A stretch of DNA of 10,443 nucleotides from Sphingobacteriales bacterium (GTDB lineage Bacteria > Bacteroidota > Bacteroidia > Chitinophagales > Chitinophagaceae), in the NCBI GenBank assembly GCA_004294195.1, contig REAQ01000290.1, positions 1 through 10,443 on the forward strand, written 5' to 3'. The position numbers were made by a program, and so were the translations under genes. Shown here in pieces: positions 1-5,629 of this stretch. The number at the start of each line of letters is the position of its first letter. Positions within the stretch are counted from its first letter, which is position 1. The notes under the pieces are model-generated. The model was not told the DNA's origin and made no database searches. It saw only the letters and a list, made by a program, of their open reading frames with translations.

Positions 1-305
1 TTTTCGCCGGGAATGGTGAAGAAACCATATTTTCCTTTAGGCAGCGTTTTGCCATCTACCTTGATGTCGCTGTCAACCTCAAAAACCGTTGCTTCGTTGG
101 CACCTGTGCGCCACACTTTAGCATAGGGCTCCAGGTCTCCGAATATTTTCCGACCCTTCACAGAGGGCTGCCCATAATCAATGGTGATGGTGGCGCTGCC
201 GGCCTTACCGGTTGCCTTGGCGCGCGGACTGGCTGCTGGCTGTTGTGCACAGGCTGTAAAGCTCACGAACGCGGTAACAAACAAAAATGAGATAAACCTT
301 TTCAT
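1..305 (-). CDS. DUF2911 family lipoprotein, N-terminal part (3' end beyond window)
   Basis: Reading the minus strand from the ATG at 305-303 gives 101 codons with no stop before the window edge. Residues 1-18 form a lysine/arginine-led hydrophobic signal peptide. It ends in FTAC, a plausible lipobox with Cys19 as the lipidated residue, so the protein is probably an envelope lipoprotein. After a short Gln/Ala/Pro-rich linker, the body has the hallmarks of the DUF2911 family as I recall them: a DYGQPSVKGRKIFG stretch at about 43-56, VWRTGANEAT at 64-73, and LPKGKYGFFTIPGE at 88-101. The biochemical role of DUF2911 is not established, and I infer only a secreted or lipid-anchored protein. It starts 38 bp after the pdxJ stop, and a good TAnnTTTG element lies in that gap, so it may have its own promoter as well as read-through from pdxJ. 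The family call is from memory of the motif and is fairly secure. The C-terminus cannot be judged. Confidence 0.85.
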   Translation of the reverse strand, partial: MKRFISFLFVTAFVSFTACAQQPAASPRAKATGKAGSATITIDYGQPSVKGRKIFGDLEPYAKVWRTGANEATVFEVDSDIKVDGKTLPKGKYGFFTIPGE

Positions 306-338
306 TGTATTCTATTTGATTTTGAAACGATGAGATAA

Positions 339-368
339 CAAACTTACATCAATTGTCTCTTATACAAC
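339..368 (-). promoter_or_regulatory. Candidate Bacteroidota promoter for the DUF2911 gene
   Basis: On the minus strand, TAAGTTTG (346-339) is a perfect match to the Bacteroidota -7 consensus TAnnTTTG. GTTG (368-365) sits 18 bp upstream as a one-mismatch version of the -33 TTTG element. The -7 box overlaps the pdxJ stop codon (TAA, 346-344). Transcription would start near 332, giving a leader of roughly 27 nt to the ATG at 305. This is a consensus match only. Confidence 0.45.
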
Positions 369-1060
369 TGAATCGTATTTTCCAACCCGAGGTATAGCGC
401 ATCGCTGATCAGTGCATGCCCAATGCTCACTTCATCCAATCCCGGAACCTGCTGACGAAAATATTTTAGGTTATGCATGTCCAGATCATGTCCCGCATTG
501 ATCCCGAGGCCGAATTGCTGCGCAGCCAAAGCGGCTTTCACATAAGGCGCTACGGCTGCTTCCGGATTATCCCTGAACTGTCTCGCATATCCTTCGGTAT
601 ATAATTCGATCCTGTCTGTCCCGGTTTCTGCGGCCCCTTCCACCATCTTCACATTGGGATCCACAAATATCGATACCCGTATACCTGCTGCTTTGAATAC
701 GGCGATCATCTCTTGTAGATAATCCCGATGCTTAACCGTATCCCATCCATGATCCGATGTCAGTTGATCCAGCGCATCCGGCACCAGGGTTACCTGCTCC
801 GGTTTTACGGCCAGAACCAGATCTACAAACTTCTGTTCACTGCAATTTCCTTCGATGTTGAACTCCGTAGTAATGATGGGTTTGATGGCATATACATCGG
901 CATACCGGATATGCCTTTCATCAGGGCGCGGATGAACAGTAATCCCATCTGCCCCAAAAGCCTGGATATCCAACGCTGCTTTCAGGACGTCAGGATGATT
1001 GGCTCCCCTGGCATTGCGGAGCGTAGCTATTTTATTGATGTTGACAGACAACCGGGTCAT
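344..1060 (-). CDS. pdxJ: Pyridoxine 5'-phosphate synthase PdxJ
   Basis: PdxJ condenses 1-deoxy-D-xylulose 5-phosphate with 3-amino-2-oxopropyl phosphate to form pyridoxine 5'-phosphate, the ring-closing step of the DXP-dependent vitamin B6 pathway, in the cytoplasm. The 238-residue length fits the family's single TIM barrel. Visible motifs are [13 protein letters not shown] at 7-19, [16 protein letters not shown] at 36-51 with His43 (E. coli His45), Glu70 in FNIEG matching the catalytic glutamate, NAGH at 188-191 with His191 (E. coli His193), and the phosphate-binding IGHA at 213-216. NINK replaces the proteobacterial NIDH, which as I recall is the normal Bacteroidota version and not a defect. 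The start is an ATG, and the sequence aligns with E. coli PdxJ from the first residues. It follows the small 1082-1363 gene by 21 bp on the same strand, so the two are probably co-transcribed. Confidence 0.97.
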   Translation of the reverse strand: MTRLSVNINKIATLRNARGANHPDVLKAALDIQAFGADGITVHPRPDERHIRYADVYAIKPIITTEFNIEGNCSEQKFVDLVLAVKPEQVTLVPDALDQLTSDHGWDTVKHRDYLQEMIAVFKAAGIRVSIFVDPNVKMVEGAAETGTDRIELYTEGYARQFRDNPEAAVAPYVKAALAAQQFGLGINAGHDLDMHNLKYFRQQVPGLDEVSIGHALISDALYLGLENTIQLYKRQLM

Positions 1061-1081
1061 GCCGCAAAGGTATGGGAATAA

Positions 1082-1363
1082 TCAGTCGCCGATCAGTTGC
1101 CTGAGTTCTTCCTCGATCATATCACTGAGGTTATGCTCCTGGTCATTGATCCAATCGGGCAGTACGAAGTCATTGTGGAAACTCCAGCCATTGCCGTTTT
1201 TCTGCATGGTGAACATGATCCTGTTGCCGCGGTCATCACTGACATCAACGGTCATCAGGCCTTCATGAAGACCAGTCAGTTTTCTGAAATTAAATTCGCG
1301 AAGACGGCCCTCCGCTTTCAATAATTTGGTGAATTGGATATTCCGGTTAAAGTTCAACATCAT
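1082..1363 (-). CDS. Small conserved protein upstream of pdxJ, function unknown
   Basis: This encodes 93 residues from the ATG at 1363 (or 92 from the adjacent ATG at 1360). The open frame extends to a GTG at 1420, but the double ATG with AGG five bases upstream is the better start. There is no signal peptide or membrane segment, so the protein is predicted to be cytoplasmic. The N-terminal half is basic (NFNRN, KLLKAEGRLREFNFRKL). A central stretch of alternating hydrophobic residues (LMTVDVSDD, NRIMFTMQ) looks like beta strands, and the C-terminus is acidic and helical (SDMIEEELRQLIGD). I do not recognise a named family. The dense sense codons in one frame and the 21-bp gap to pdxJ support a real gene in the same transcript. 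A role in B6 metabolism is not shown by anything except position. Confidence 0.75.
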   Translation of the reverse strand: MMLNFNRNIQFTKLLKAEGRLREFNFRKLTGLHEGLMTVDVSDDRGNRIMFTMQKNGNGWSFHNDFVLPDWINDQEHNLSDMIEEELRQLIGD

Positions 1364-1744
1364 ATACCTCAGACTTAATTCTTTTACTGCAATAATTGTG
1401 CTAGTTCGTTCACTTGACACGCATTCATTATCCGATCCGAAACCCTACAATCAAACCATTCGTTAAAAAAGAAACTGTGTACAACGTTGCTTCGCCAGAT
1501 ATTCGTCTGTTTAGTAGAACAGAAGACCAGAAGACATGTACAGAAATTCTTTCATGTGAATGGATTTACATAAAGATAAGAACTGGTGCGGGTACTGCCC
1601 TGTAAATCATGGTTTTCGTGGGTAACTTTTTTCAATTTTAACCTTTTTACATGATCATCGGGCAACAAAAATATTTTTCCACAATTAATCACGCATATCA
1701 TTAAATTTATGTTAACGGTGCCCCAACCCATAACCCTTTGACAC
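1364..1744. other. Divergent intergenic region, 381 bp, no gene supported
   Basis: This gap separates the minus-strand pdxJ group from the plus-strand phosphoesterase gene and must hold promoters for both. It is AT-rich, especially from 1620 to 1710. A perfect 6-bp inverted repeat, TCTGTT/AACAGA with a 6-nt spacer, lies at 1506-1523 and could be a small hairpin or protein site. On the minus strand a TTGATT-N16-GATAAT arrangement lies around 1427-1454, resembling a generic sigma-70 promoter, but this is not the Bacteroidota type. On the plus strand TAAATTTA at 1702-1709 is one base off TAnnTTTG, 35 bp before the 1745 start, without a -33 partner. Two open frames of about 60 codons here look random. 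No riboswitch or tRNA was recognised. Confidence 0.5.
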
Positions 1745-2851
1745 ATGAAACTTACCTTATTTACAGGTTTAACTTTTCTAATGATGAGTCTGAGCTCAAC
1801 AGAACCATCGCCTTTTGAACTGGACGGTCCATACGTTCAGTATAAGGATGGTAAGGTTCACGTGAGTTATGTTGCTCCGGGTGAGGATGGGACGATGAAG
1901 CTGTCTGTAGACAGCAGTGTGTCTGTAACCGATAAATCAAAAATCGAACTTAAAGTAGCCACGGACCAGCCGGGCATTTTTTTTACCGTCAAACTCCAGG
2001 AGAAGATCACGCCTGAGAAGAGTGATGTGGCCCGGGCAAAAAAGATGTTGATTTTTTCTGACATCGAAGGAGAGTTTGGATCGATGCGTAAATTTCTGCA
2101 GGCCAACAAAGTGATTGATGACCAATTCAAGTGGATCTTTGGGGACGGACAAGTTTTGCTCGTCGGTGATTTTGTGGATCGCGGTAAACAGGTCACTGAA
2201 GTGCTGTGGTTGATCTATTCGCTGGAAGAGCAGGCCAAAGCTGCCGGCGGTTATGTGCACTATGTACTGGGCAATCACGAGATCATGAACTTATCAGGTG
2301 ATCTTCGCTACCTGAACGCCAAGTACCAACGTACTGCACAGATGATGAACAAGCATTTTATGGCATTGCTGGGTGTGGATACCGAGCTTGGTCAGTGGTT
2401 CCGATCAAAGAACGTGGCGCTCAGGGCCGGAGATATTCTCCTGGTACATGGCGGAATTTCTCCCGAAGTGTCTGACCTGGACATAGACGTCAACAAAGTA
2501 AACAAGCTTACCAGGCCCTTTTTTGCCGACAGCCTTTATAGTTATCCCAATATTGAAACTGAGGTTTTAATGGGAGATAACGGCCCGTTCTGGTATCGCG
2601 GCTTTTATCGCAAAGGCGAGGATGGCATGAAAAAATCATCGATTGAAGTAGACAATGCGCTTTCTCGTTTCCGCGCCCGTCATATTGTTACGGGACACAC
2701 TGTTCTTGCCGATACCGTGAGTATGCTCTACAATGGAAAGCTTTTCAACACAGATACCCCACATGCGAAAGGTAAGAGTGAAGGGCTTTATATTGAGGGG
2801 AAAGAGATGTTTCGGGTGGATGGGGCAGGGAATAAGTTTCGGCTTAAATAA
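1745..2851 (+). CDS. Exported calcineurin-like metallophosphoesterase
   Basis: This 368-residue protein belongs to the calcineurin-like (PPP/MPPE) fold of dinuclear metal phosphatases and resembles the Shewanella-type PPP-like phosphatases. A short hydrophobic N-terminus (about 1-18) suggests export to the periplasm, though the cleavage site is unclear. Residues 25-97 form a beta-rich leader domain, and the catalytic domain starts at about 100. The metal-site motifs appear in order: SDIEGEF at 105-111, GDFVDRG at 141-147, GNHE at 176-179, VHGG at 234-237 and GHT at 317-319. In the first motif the usual DxH reads DxE (Asp106, Glu108), so a glutamate stands where a metal-binding histidine is expected. 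All other signature residues are present, so the enzyme is probably active. The substrate is unknown. ATG 1745 is the start because the signal-like segment begins there. It is transcribed alone, convergent with ahcY. Confidence 0.88.
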   Translation: MKLTLFTGLTFLMMSLSSTEPSPFELDGPYVQYKDGKVHVSYVAPGEDGTMKLSVDSSVSVTDKSKIELKVATDQPGIFFTVKLQEKITPEKSDVARAKKMLIFSDIEGEFGSMRKFLQANKVIDDQFKWIFGDGQVLLVGDFVDRGKQVTEVLWLIYSLEEQAKAAGGYVHYVLGNHEIMNLSGDLRYLNAKYQRTAQMMNKHFMALLGVDTELGQWFRSKNVALRAGDILLVHGGISPEVSDLDIDVNKVNKLTRPFFADSLYSYPNIETEVLMGDNGPFWYRGFYRKGEDGMKKSSIEVDNALSRFRARHIVTGHTVLADTVSMLYNGKLFNTDTPHAKGKSEGLYIEGKEMFRVDGAGNKFRLK

Positions 2852-2863
2852 TCCTTTTTTTAG

Positions 2864-2989
2864 CAATTGACAATTGATAATTGGCAAATGGCAATTAGCA
2901 CTGGTAGTTGGAGTTTGGTGCCATTGACTAGCATCCAATTTCAAAAAACCAGTGCCAATTGCAAATTGCCAATTATCAATTGCTAATTG
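2864..2989. repeat. Long imperfect inverted repeat with AATTG-rich arms
   Basis: The left arm (2864-2905) and the reverse complement of the right arm (2948-2989) are both 42 bases and differ at 5 positions by eye, with a 42-base spacer between them. Each arm is itself built from short AATTG/CAATT units, so smaller hairpins can also form. The element fills nearly all of the 145-bp gap between the convergent phosphoesterase and ahcY genes. Likely explanations are a mobile or degenerate intergenic repeat of the MITE/REP kind, or a shared bidirectional terminator. No transposase or target-site duplication is visible. The minus-strand open frame reading through it (2944 to 2636) is an artefact of the repeat. 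Confidence 0.85.
2943..2970 (-). terminator. Possible intrinsic terminator for ahcY
   Basis: On the minus strand, downstream of the ahcY stop, CAATT/AATTG-type complementarity at 2970-2954 can form a short stem with a 3-nt loop. A run of six T residues follows at 2948-2943 after a 5-nt gap. The stem is short and AT-rich, so it is weak by itself. The larger fold of the whole inverted repeat may do the work instead. Confidence 0.3.
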
Positions 2990-2996
2990 TTAGTTC

Positions 2997-4322
2997 TTAG
3001 TATCGATACATTTCTGGCTTAAACGGACCATCTTTCGCAATGCCGAGATAATCAGCCTGCTCAGTAGTCAGTTCATCCAAAACGACACCAATCTTAGACA
3101 AGTGGAGTTTGGCTACTTTCTCATCAAGATGCTTCGGCAGTACATATACCTTGTTCTCGTATGTAGACGCGTTGGTCCAGAGTTCAATCTGGGCAAGAGT
3201 CTGGTTGGTGAAGGAGTTACTCATTACAAATGATGGGTGACCCGTTGCACAGCCAAGGTTCACCAGACGTCCTTCTGCAAGAAGGATGATGTCTTTACCA
3301 TCTACATTATAGATATCCACCTGGGGCTTCACGGTATCTTTCGTGTGACCGTAGCTGTTGTTCAACCAGGCAACATCGATCTCAATATCAAAGTGGCCAA
3401 TGTTACAAACGATGGCCTTGTCTTTCATCTTGCGGAAATGTTTTTCCGTGATGAGGTCGCGGCAACCAGATGCTGTTACAACGATGTCTGCTTCAGCAAC
3501 GGCATCAACCATGCGCTTCACTTCAAAACCGTCCATCGCAGCCTGCAATGCGCAAATCGGATCGATCTCAGTAACGATCACGCGGCAACCAGCACCAGCC
3601 AGAGACGCAGCGGAACCTTTACCCACATCGCCATATCCACCTACCACAGCAACCTTACCGGCAAGCATCACATCGGTAGCGCGACGGATCGCGTCAACCA
3701 ATGATTCTTTACAACCGTATTTGTTATCGAACTTAGATTTTGTCACGGAATCATTCACGTTAATGGCAGGAACGGGGAGTGTACCTTTTGCCATTCTTTC
3801 GTACAACCTGTGTACACCTGTAGTAGTTTCTTCAGACAGACCTTTCACGTGCTGAACCAACTCAGGATATTTATCGAACACAATATTCGTGAGGTCTCCA
3901 CCATCATCCAGGATCATATTCAAGGGGCGGTTTGCAGCGCCAAAGAACAGGGTTTGTTCAATGCACCAATCGGCTTCCTCGATGGTCTGTCCTTTCCAGG
4001 CAAAAACACCGATACCGGCAGCAGCAATAGCCGCAGCGGCATGATCCTGTGTAGAGAAAATATTGCAGGAGCTCCATTTTACCTCAGCACCGAGGGCCAC
4101 CAGGGTCTCGATCAAAACGGCAGTCTGGATGGTCATGTGCAGGCAACCAGCGATCCTAGCACCTTTCAGGGGCTGTTGAGCACCATATTCTTCACGGATA
4201 GCCATCAGACCAGGCATTTCTGCTTCAGCAAGACGGATTTCTTTGCGACCCCATTCAGCCAGGGTGATATCTTTTACCTTATAGGGAAGGGAAAAGTCGA
4301 TGGATTGTGCTACAGTTGACAT
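2997..4322 (-). CDS. ahcY: S-adenosylhomocysteine hydrolase (adenosylhomocysteinase)
   Basis: AhcY reversibly splits S-adenosylhomocysteine into adenosine and homocysteine, removing the product inhibitor of methyltransferases in the activated methyl cycle. It is a cytoplasmic, NAD+-dependent, usually tetrameric enzyme. The 441 residues show the substrate-domain signatures [15 protein letters not shown] from about 60, DDGGDLTN at 139-146, [12 protein letters not shown] from about 163 and [14 protein letters not shown] at 187-200 (lysine and aspartate near 195 and 199). The Rossmann glycine motif GGYGDVGKG is at 228-236, and the typical C-terminus FKPEMYRY is present. The start at ATG 4322 (MSTVAQS) is preferred over the in-frame ATG at 4352, because a promoter -7 box lies between the two and the extra ten residues are atypical. 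The gene begins 65 bp after the prsW stop on the same strand. No SAH or SAM riboswitch is visible in that short leader. Confidence 0.98.
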   Translation of the reverse strand: MSTVAQSIDFSLPYKVKDITLAEWGRKEIRLAEAEMPGLMAIREEYGAQQPLKGARIAGCLHMTIQTAVLIETLVALGAEVKWSSCNIFSTQDHAAAAIAAAGIGVFAWKGQTIEEADWCIEQTLFFGAANRPLNMILDDGGDLTNIVFDKYPELVQHVKGLSEETTTGVHRLYERMAKGTLPVPAINVNDSVTKSKFDNKYGCKESLVDAIRRATDVMLAGKVAVVGGYGDVGKGSAASLAGAGCRVIVTEIDPICALQAAMDGFEVKRMVDAVAEADIVVTASGCRDLITEKHFRKMKDKAIVCNIGHFDIEIDVAWLNNSYGHTKDTVKPQVDIYNVDGKDIILLAEGRLVNLGCATGHPSFVMSNSFTNQTLAQIELWTNASTYENKVYVLPKHLDEKVAKLHLSKIGVVLDELTTEQADYLGIAKDGPFKPEMYRY

Positions 4323-4339
4323 GTATATTAAAATTTCGG

Positions 4340-4347
4340 CAAAATTA
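4340..4347 (-). promoter_or_regulatory. Candidate -7 promoter element for ahcY
   Basis: TAATTTTG on the minus strand matches the Bacteroidota TAnnTTTG box exactly, 17 bp upstream of the chosen ATG at 4322. A TTTG at 4363-4360 lies only 12 bp further upstream, closer than the usual 17-23, so the -33 element is uncertain. The predicted leader would be about ten bases long, which leaves no room for a riboswitch. Confidence 0.4.
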
Positions 4348-4387
4348 CACATTTTATGCCAAATGAGCGATCCTGTTGAAGCTTTGC

Positions 4388-5125
4388 TCAGCCCTGGCCT
4401 CCGGCGCCTTCATCAGGCTTGCGATGCATTTCTGCAGATAGGGCTATATGCTCCGCGATGGCCTTTCGGGAAAGCCTGACGGCAAAGGCGAAAGAGATTA
4501 TAGCGCCGATGAACAGGAGACCCTCGGCGATGTACCGGGTTACCAGTTTTGCCTCTTCCATAAATAGGAAAAAGTCAAAGGTCCCATGCCAAAAGACGGC
4601 CATGAACAGGCCCGTCATCAGGTATTTCGTTCTTTTCATGCCGGTGACTTCCCAGGCTTTACCCATGTAGAATCCCATGATGATGGCGAAAGTGGCATGG
4701 GCCGGTACGGAGAGGAACATCCGCATAATGGCTACGGCATATCCATGCTGGTATACATAAGCGATGTTTTCCAGCGTGGCGAAACCCATCGATACCATCA
4801 CTGCGTAGACAATACCATCGAAAGGTTCGTCGAATTCAGGTTTGGGAAAAGCATATAATCGAACCATGATATACTTGCTCCATTCTTCTACAAAGGCCAC
4901 CACGATGTAGGCGAGAAATGCTGTGCCCCAAACTGTTCCTTTTGTGTAAAGTTCCGTTGTTGCAGTAAGACCCATTTCCAGCACCACGGCAATGGCCGCA
5001 CTCAGAAAACCCAGGAAAAAGCTAATGAGCAGGTGACGCCTGGGCTCAGGATTGTACTGATCCTTTAAAAATATGTAGGTGCAGATGGCTAGGCCGGGGG
5101 CGATGGCGAGAGCGAGTAGTAACAT
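4388..5125 (-). CDS. PrsW family intramembrane metalloprotease
   Basis: This is a 245-residue integral membrane protein with about seven hydrophobic segments (roughly 1-20, 32-52, 66-80, 103-125, 135-155, 168-188 and 197-218). It carries the PrsW signatures: the double glutamate in VEEWSKY (Glu80, Glu81), [19 protein letters not shown] at 102-120 ending in Glu119-Asn120, the conserved histidine in SVPAHATFA (His143), and HGTFDF with His180 and Asp184. PrsW in Bacillus subtilis cuts the anti-sigma factor RsiW. No anti-sigma or sigma factor gene lies nearby here, so the substrate is unknown. The C-terminus (219-245) is a charged cytoplasmic tail rich in Glu, Lys and Gly. It is downstream of the VOC gene on the same strand, separated only by repeats that reach its start codon, and no promoter was seen in that gap. 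Confidence 0.9.
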   Translation of the reverse strand: MLLLALAIAPGLAICTYIFLKDQYNPEPRRHLLISFFLGFLSAAIAVVLEMGLTATTELYTKGTVWGTAFLAYIVVAFVEEWSKYIMVRLYAFPKPEFDEPFDGIVYAVMVSMGFATLENIAYVYQHGYAVAIMRMFLSVPAHATFAIIMGFYMGKAWEVTGMKRTKYLMTGLFMAVFWHGTFDFFLFMEEAKLVTRYIAEGLLFIGAIISFAFAVRLSRKAIAEHIALSAEMHRKPDEGAGGQG

Positions 5126-5175
5126 AAGGGAGAGGTGGGAGGGTGAGGTTGTAGGGAGAGGTTTTAGGGGGAGGT
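5124..5175. repeat. 13-bp tandem repeat, four copies, overlapping the prsW start
   Basis: Four adjacent 13-mers on the plus strand (5124-5136, 5137-5149, 5150-5162, 5163-5175) share the pattern nnTAGGGnGAGGT. Copies differ at a few positions. The first copy includes two bases of the prsW start codon (5125-5123). On the coding strand this makes a nearly pure pyrimidine leader with ACCTCTCCC units directly before the ATG, with no Shine-Dalgarno sequence. Copy number may vary between strains. Confidence 0.8.
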
Positions 5176-5217
5176 GGTAGGTGCGACCTGCGACCTGCGA
5201 ACTGCAACCTAAACCTA
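5176..5217. repeat. 7-bp degenerate tandem repeat (GCGACCT type) over the VOC stop
   Basis: After a GGTAGGT unit at 5176-5182, heptamers follow in register: GCGACCT (5183-5189), GCGACCT (5190-5196), GCGAACT (5197-5203), GCAACCT (5204-5210), then AAACCT and the VOC stop codon (5217-5215). The unit changes from AGGT to ACCT orientation at about 5182, so the transcript can fold an AGGT/ACCT hairpin here. Together with the 13-mers it fills the entire VOC-prsW gap. Confidence 0.75.
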
Positions 5218-5586
5218 CAGTTTACCATACAAAGCAAACACAGCTCCGGCGGGGTCTTTGATCAGGGCGTAATAGTCTTCGCCCATTTTGCGCGGTCCGT
5301 CCAATACGGTGCCGCCATTTGCATTGACCTGTGCAATACCGGCCTCAACACTTTCTACGGTGATGTAGTTGATCCAATACGGTGGGATCTTTTCATTTGA
5401 GCCTTTGCGGAAACAGATACCAGCTACAGCGTCGCCGTTTTTGTTTTTCATCATGAAGTCTTCGTAATCGCCCATCGATAAACCCTCATAGGTCCAACCT
5501 GCAACCTTACAATAGAAGTCCCTTACGGCGATGGCATCATCAACGGTCAGGTCAGCCCACATGAATTTTCCCAATGTATTTTCCAT
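5215..5586 (-). CDS. VOC family (glyoxalase/bleomycin-resistance fold) protein
   Basis: This encodes 123 residues from ATG 5586 (MENTLGKFMWADLTV). An ATG two codons earlier (5592) and a TTG at 5610 are in frame but less likely. It has the two-half VOC layout: strand-helix at 8-30 (FMWADLTV then VRDFYCKVAGW), strands at 42-60 (YEDFMMKN, GDAVAGICF), then a second module at 70-120 (YWINYITVESVEAGIAQV, GGTVLDGP, YALIKDPAGAVFALY). The ending DPAGAVFALY is typical of the glyoxalase-like subgroup related to mycobacterial CFP-30, as I recall it. VOC proteins may be glyoxalases, dioxygenases, drug-binding proteins or inactive folds. No metal-site set can be assigned by eye, so no substrate is proposed. 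It is divergent from the 5630 gene (43-bp gap) and probably shares a transcript with prsW. Confidence 0.9.
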   Translation of the reverse strand: MENTLGKFMWADLTVDDAIAVRDFYCKVAGWTYEGLSMGDYEDFMMKNKNGDAVAGICFRKGSNEKIPPYWINYITVESVEAGIAQVNANGGTVLDGPRKMGEDYYALIKDPAGAVFALYGKL

Positions 5587-5596
5587 GAACATCTGC

Positions 5597-5626
5597 TTTA
5601 TGGTGTTCAAAATACGACTAAATTCG
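5597..5626 (+). promoter_or_regulatory. Possible promoter for the 5630 outer-membrane protein gene
   Basis: TTTA (5597-5600), 18 bp, then TAAATTCG (5619-5626) is a one-mismatch version of both Bacteroidota promoter boxes. If it is used, transcription starts near 5633, which would favour the third ATG at 5642 as the true start codon. The element overlaps the possible longer start of the divergent VOC gene. Confidence 0.28.
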
Positions 5627-5629
5627 AGA

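Noticed and set aside
1414..1605. Plus-strand 63-codon frame in the divergent intergenic region
   Set aside because: No recognisable domain or signal peptide, odd composition, and it overlaps an equally poor frame on the other strand.
1552..1746. Minus-strand 64-codon frame upstream of the phosphoesterase
   Set aside because: It covers AT-rich promoter DNA, its codons look random and it matches no family I know.
2636..2944. Minus-strand open frame of 102 codons with an HLPIINCQLL-like start
   Set aside because: It reads through the AATTG inverted repeat and then antisense to the phosphoesterase. Such INCQL peptides are what this type of repeat encodes by chance.
3237..4319. Three long plus-strand frames antisense to ahcY
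   Set aside because: They are mirror frames of a strongly conserved gene, and their translations look like shadow products.
4323..4387. Possible SAH or SAM riboswitch ahead of ahcY
   Set aside because: The gap is only 65 bp, no pseudoknot-like conserved core was seen, and the likely promoter leaves about a ten-base leader.
5183..5216. Short regular repeats as a possible CRISPR array
   Set aside because: The units are 7 bp and directly adjacent with no unique spacers, and no cas gene is present.
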